From Planctomycetaceae bacterium (GTDB lineage Bacteria; Planctomycetota; Planctomycetia; Planctomycetales; Planctomycetaceae), in the NCBI GenBank assembly GCA_029259875.1, contig JAJDEK010000019.1, forward strand, positions 1-14,410: a stretch of 14,410 nt of DNA. The letters run 5' to 3'. The notes below the pieces were generated by a model that saw only the letters and a list, made by a program, of their open reading frames with translations, ran no database searches and was not told the DNA's origin. This document shows, one piece after another, positions 13,145 through 14,410 of the stretch; positions within the stretch are counted from its first letter, which is position 1, and the number at the start of each line of letters is the position of its first letter. Made by a program: the position numbers and the translations under genes.

Positions 13145-14386
13145 GTGTCGATCACGGAAACCGTCAAAGTCGAACTGAACTATGGTTATACCGGAGAATT
13201 CCAGTGCGAAATCCCGGCAGAGAGGCTTATCTGGTACCAGCAAGCACCCGCACCATTGGAAGACGTTCCGCTGAAAACGCAGCAGGTTTTGAATAACCCA
13301 CTAGAGCTGCCTCCACTCGATTTAGCGCTAATTCCTGGGGACAAAATCACGATCATTGTTGACCATGAGACTCCTGTAGTCGATGAGATCATCAATTCCG
13401 TATGGGATTTTTTCTCAGACTGTGGGATTGAAGCCACCGATGTGACAATCTTACAAGCGCAATCAGGCACACTCGATCTTCAACAAAAATTGATGAATAT
13501 AGTAAATCCGGAATTAAAGCAGGATGCTCAGTGGGTCATACATGATCCCGAGTCGAAAGAAGCACTTGGTTACCTGGGGACCTCGGCAAGTGGGGAACGC
13601 GTCTACCTCTCAAAGCATTTACTGGAAGCCGATTTTATTCTTCCGATTGAACGCGTAAGCTACGACCCGCTCATTGGCTACGCAGGAGGAGGCAGTTTAC
13701 TTTATCCTGAGTTCTCTTCTCAAGAAGCCATTCTGAAGAGCCGAGGTCAATCACATCGTGAATTGACTCCCGCAGAGAGCAGGCCTTTACGTCAGCTCAT
13801 CGATGAAGTGGGTTGGATGCTTGGCCTGCAATATAGCTTACAGGTGATTCCCGCTGCCGGACAGGGAGCCTCAGAAATTCTCTTTGGTGGCATCGAAGCA
13901 ACTTTTCGAAAAGGCAAAGAACTTCTAGATCAATTCTGGAAGTTAGAACCGAGTTACAAATCAGAAGTGGTCGTCATTGCCGTTGAATGTGGGCCCGCGG
14001 GCCACGCATGGACTCAATTGGGACGTGTATTGGAAACCGCTAGAAATTTGGTATCCCAAGACGGGCGCATCATACTGCTTACTGAGATTGATGAACCGTT
14101 TGGTGAAGGAATGCAAATTTTGTCAGGCTGTCTGGAACCACTTGATGCCATTAAACCGCTCCGTGACAGACAGTCCAATGATCTTGTTACCGCCACTCAG
14201 ATGGCGCTCGCTGGAGACTGGGCACGGATCTGTCTGTTGAGTAAAGCCAACACCGATGATGTTGAGGACCTGTTTATTATTCCGCTCGAAGATAAAGCGG
14301 AAGTTCAACGCCTTTTACAAACAGATGAAACCGTTGCCATTATCGCTTCGGCCCAGTATGTCTATGGACAACTGAAACAAACATAG
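13145..14386 (+). CDS. LarA-like protein (lactate racemase domain, DUF2088), probably atypical
   Basis: 413 residues from the preferred start. Residue numbers here count from the alternative TTG at 13124. The N-terminal half matches the LarA N-terminal domain (LELPPLDLALIPGDKITIIVDHETP at 60-84). LarA enzymes use a nickel-pincer cofactor bound to a lysine to racemise or epimerise 2-hydroxy acids. The equivalents appear as His140 (IHD) and Lys164 (LSK before EAD). However, the usual GTHR histidine motif is replaced by QSGT (113-116), and the metal-ligand histidine in EPHxFAGFSGG by Asp181 (YDPLIGYAGG). The C-terminal half ends QYVYGQLKQT. Function may be altered. The GTG at 13145 has AGGA 7 nt upstream, whereas the TTG has no good ribosome site. 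It is divergent from the sigma factor gene. Confidence 0.75.
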   Translation: MSITETVKVELNYGYTGEFQCEIPAERLIWYQQAPAPLEDVPLKTQQVLNNPLELPPLDLALIPGDKITIIVDHETPVVDEIINSVWDFFSDCGIEATDVTILQAQSGTLDLQQKLMNIVNPELKQDAQWVIHDPESKEALGYLGTSASGERVYLSKHLLEADFILPIERVSYDPLIGYAGGGSLLYPEFSSQEAILKSRGQSHRELTPAESRPLRQLIDEVGWMLGLQYSLQVIPAAGQGASEILFGGIEATFRKGKELLDQFWKLEPSYKSEVVVIAVECGPAGHAWTQLGRVLETARNLVSQDGRIILLTEIDEPFGEGMQILSGCLEPLDAIKPLRDRQSNDLVTATQMALAGDWARICLLSKANTDDVEDLFIIPLEDKAEVQRLLQTDETVAIIASAQYVYGQLKQT

Positions 14387-14410
14387 CCGGCATGCGGATG
14401 CTTACAAAAT

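Overview
The window looks like a chromosomal segment from a planctomycete, probably a Gimesia-like member of the Planctomycetaceae. The genus is an inference; the phylum is better supported. The main evidence is a secreted, extremely cysteine-rich protein with VPYT repeats (the planctomycete 'YTV' type), a lysine/alanine-only histone-H1-like protein, a multihaem cytochrome N-terminus of the YVGRQ...CxxCH type common in planctomycetes, and a helix-turn-helix protein with a long acidic repeat tail and a C-terminal membrane segment. No mobile element, CRISPR array, tRNA or rRNA was found. Apart from one frameshifted gene the region looks like ordinary vertical chromosome.

Layout from left to right. 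Positions 1-5785 are all on the minus strand: the N-terminus of a multihaem cytochrome c (1-231, cut by the window edge), the ribosome-associated GTPase HflX (472-1824), a DUF3857/transglutaminase-like protein (2041-3942), the 80-residue histone-like protein (4165-4407) and a sugar phosphate isomerase/epimerase-type TIM barrel (4964-5785). The histone-like gene has a long upstream region with three GTTTGTC elements spaced exactly 13 bp apart, a probable promoter and a leader hairpin. A 30-bp perfect palindrome lies downstream of it. The YTV protein (6177-7538) is on the plus strand and ends in a strong intrinsic terminator. Facing it on the minus strand are a HAD-family hydrolase gene with an apparent 3' frameshift (7738-8262, remainder to 7653) and a secreted alpha/beta-hydrolase-like protein (8342-9403).

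The right part holds three minus-strand genes in transcription order: an ECF sigma factor (12255-12848), a short PspA/IM30 protein (11585-12139) and the helix-turn-helix/acidic/transmembrane protein (9634-11139). A lactate-racemase-domain (LarA-like) protein on the plus strand (13145-14386) diverges from the sigma gene.

How the genes may work together is mostly inference. The sigma factor followed by PspA suggests an envelope-stress module, and no anti-sigma gene is visible beside it. The cytochrome, the YTV protein and the alpha/beta hydrolase are exported, while HflX, the histone-like protein and the isomerase act in the cytoplasm. Several starts are non-ATG (TTG for hflX and the transglutaminase, GTG for the histone-like and LarA-like genes). 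For three genes the Shine-Dalgarno position argues for a start inside the longest open frame. The most unusual items are the two 7 x 16-residue arrays in the YTV protein, the DNA-binding protein apparently tethered to the membrane, the phased operator-like repeats, and the LarA-like protein that lacks expected catalytic histidines.
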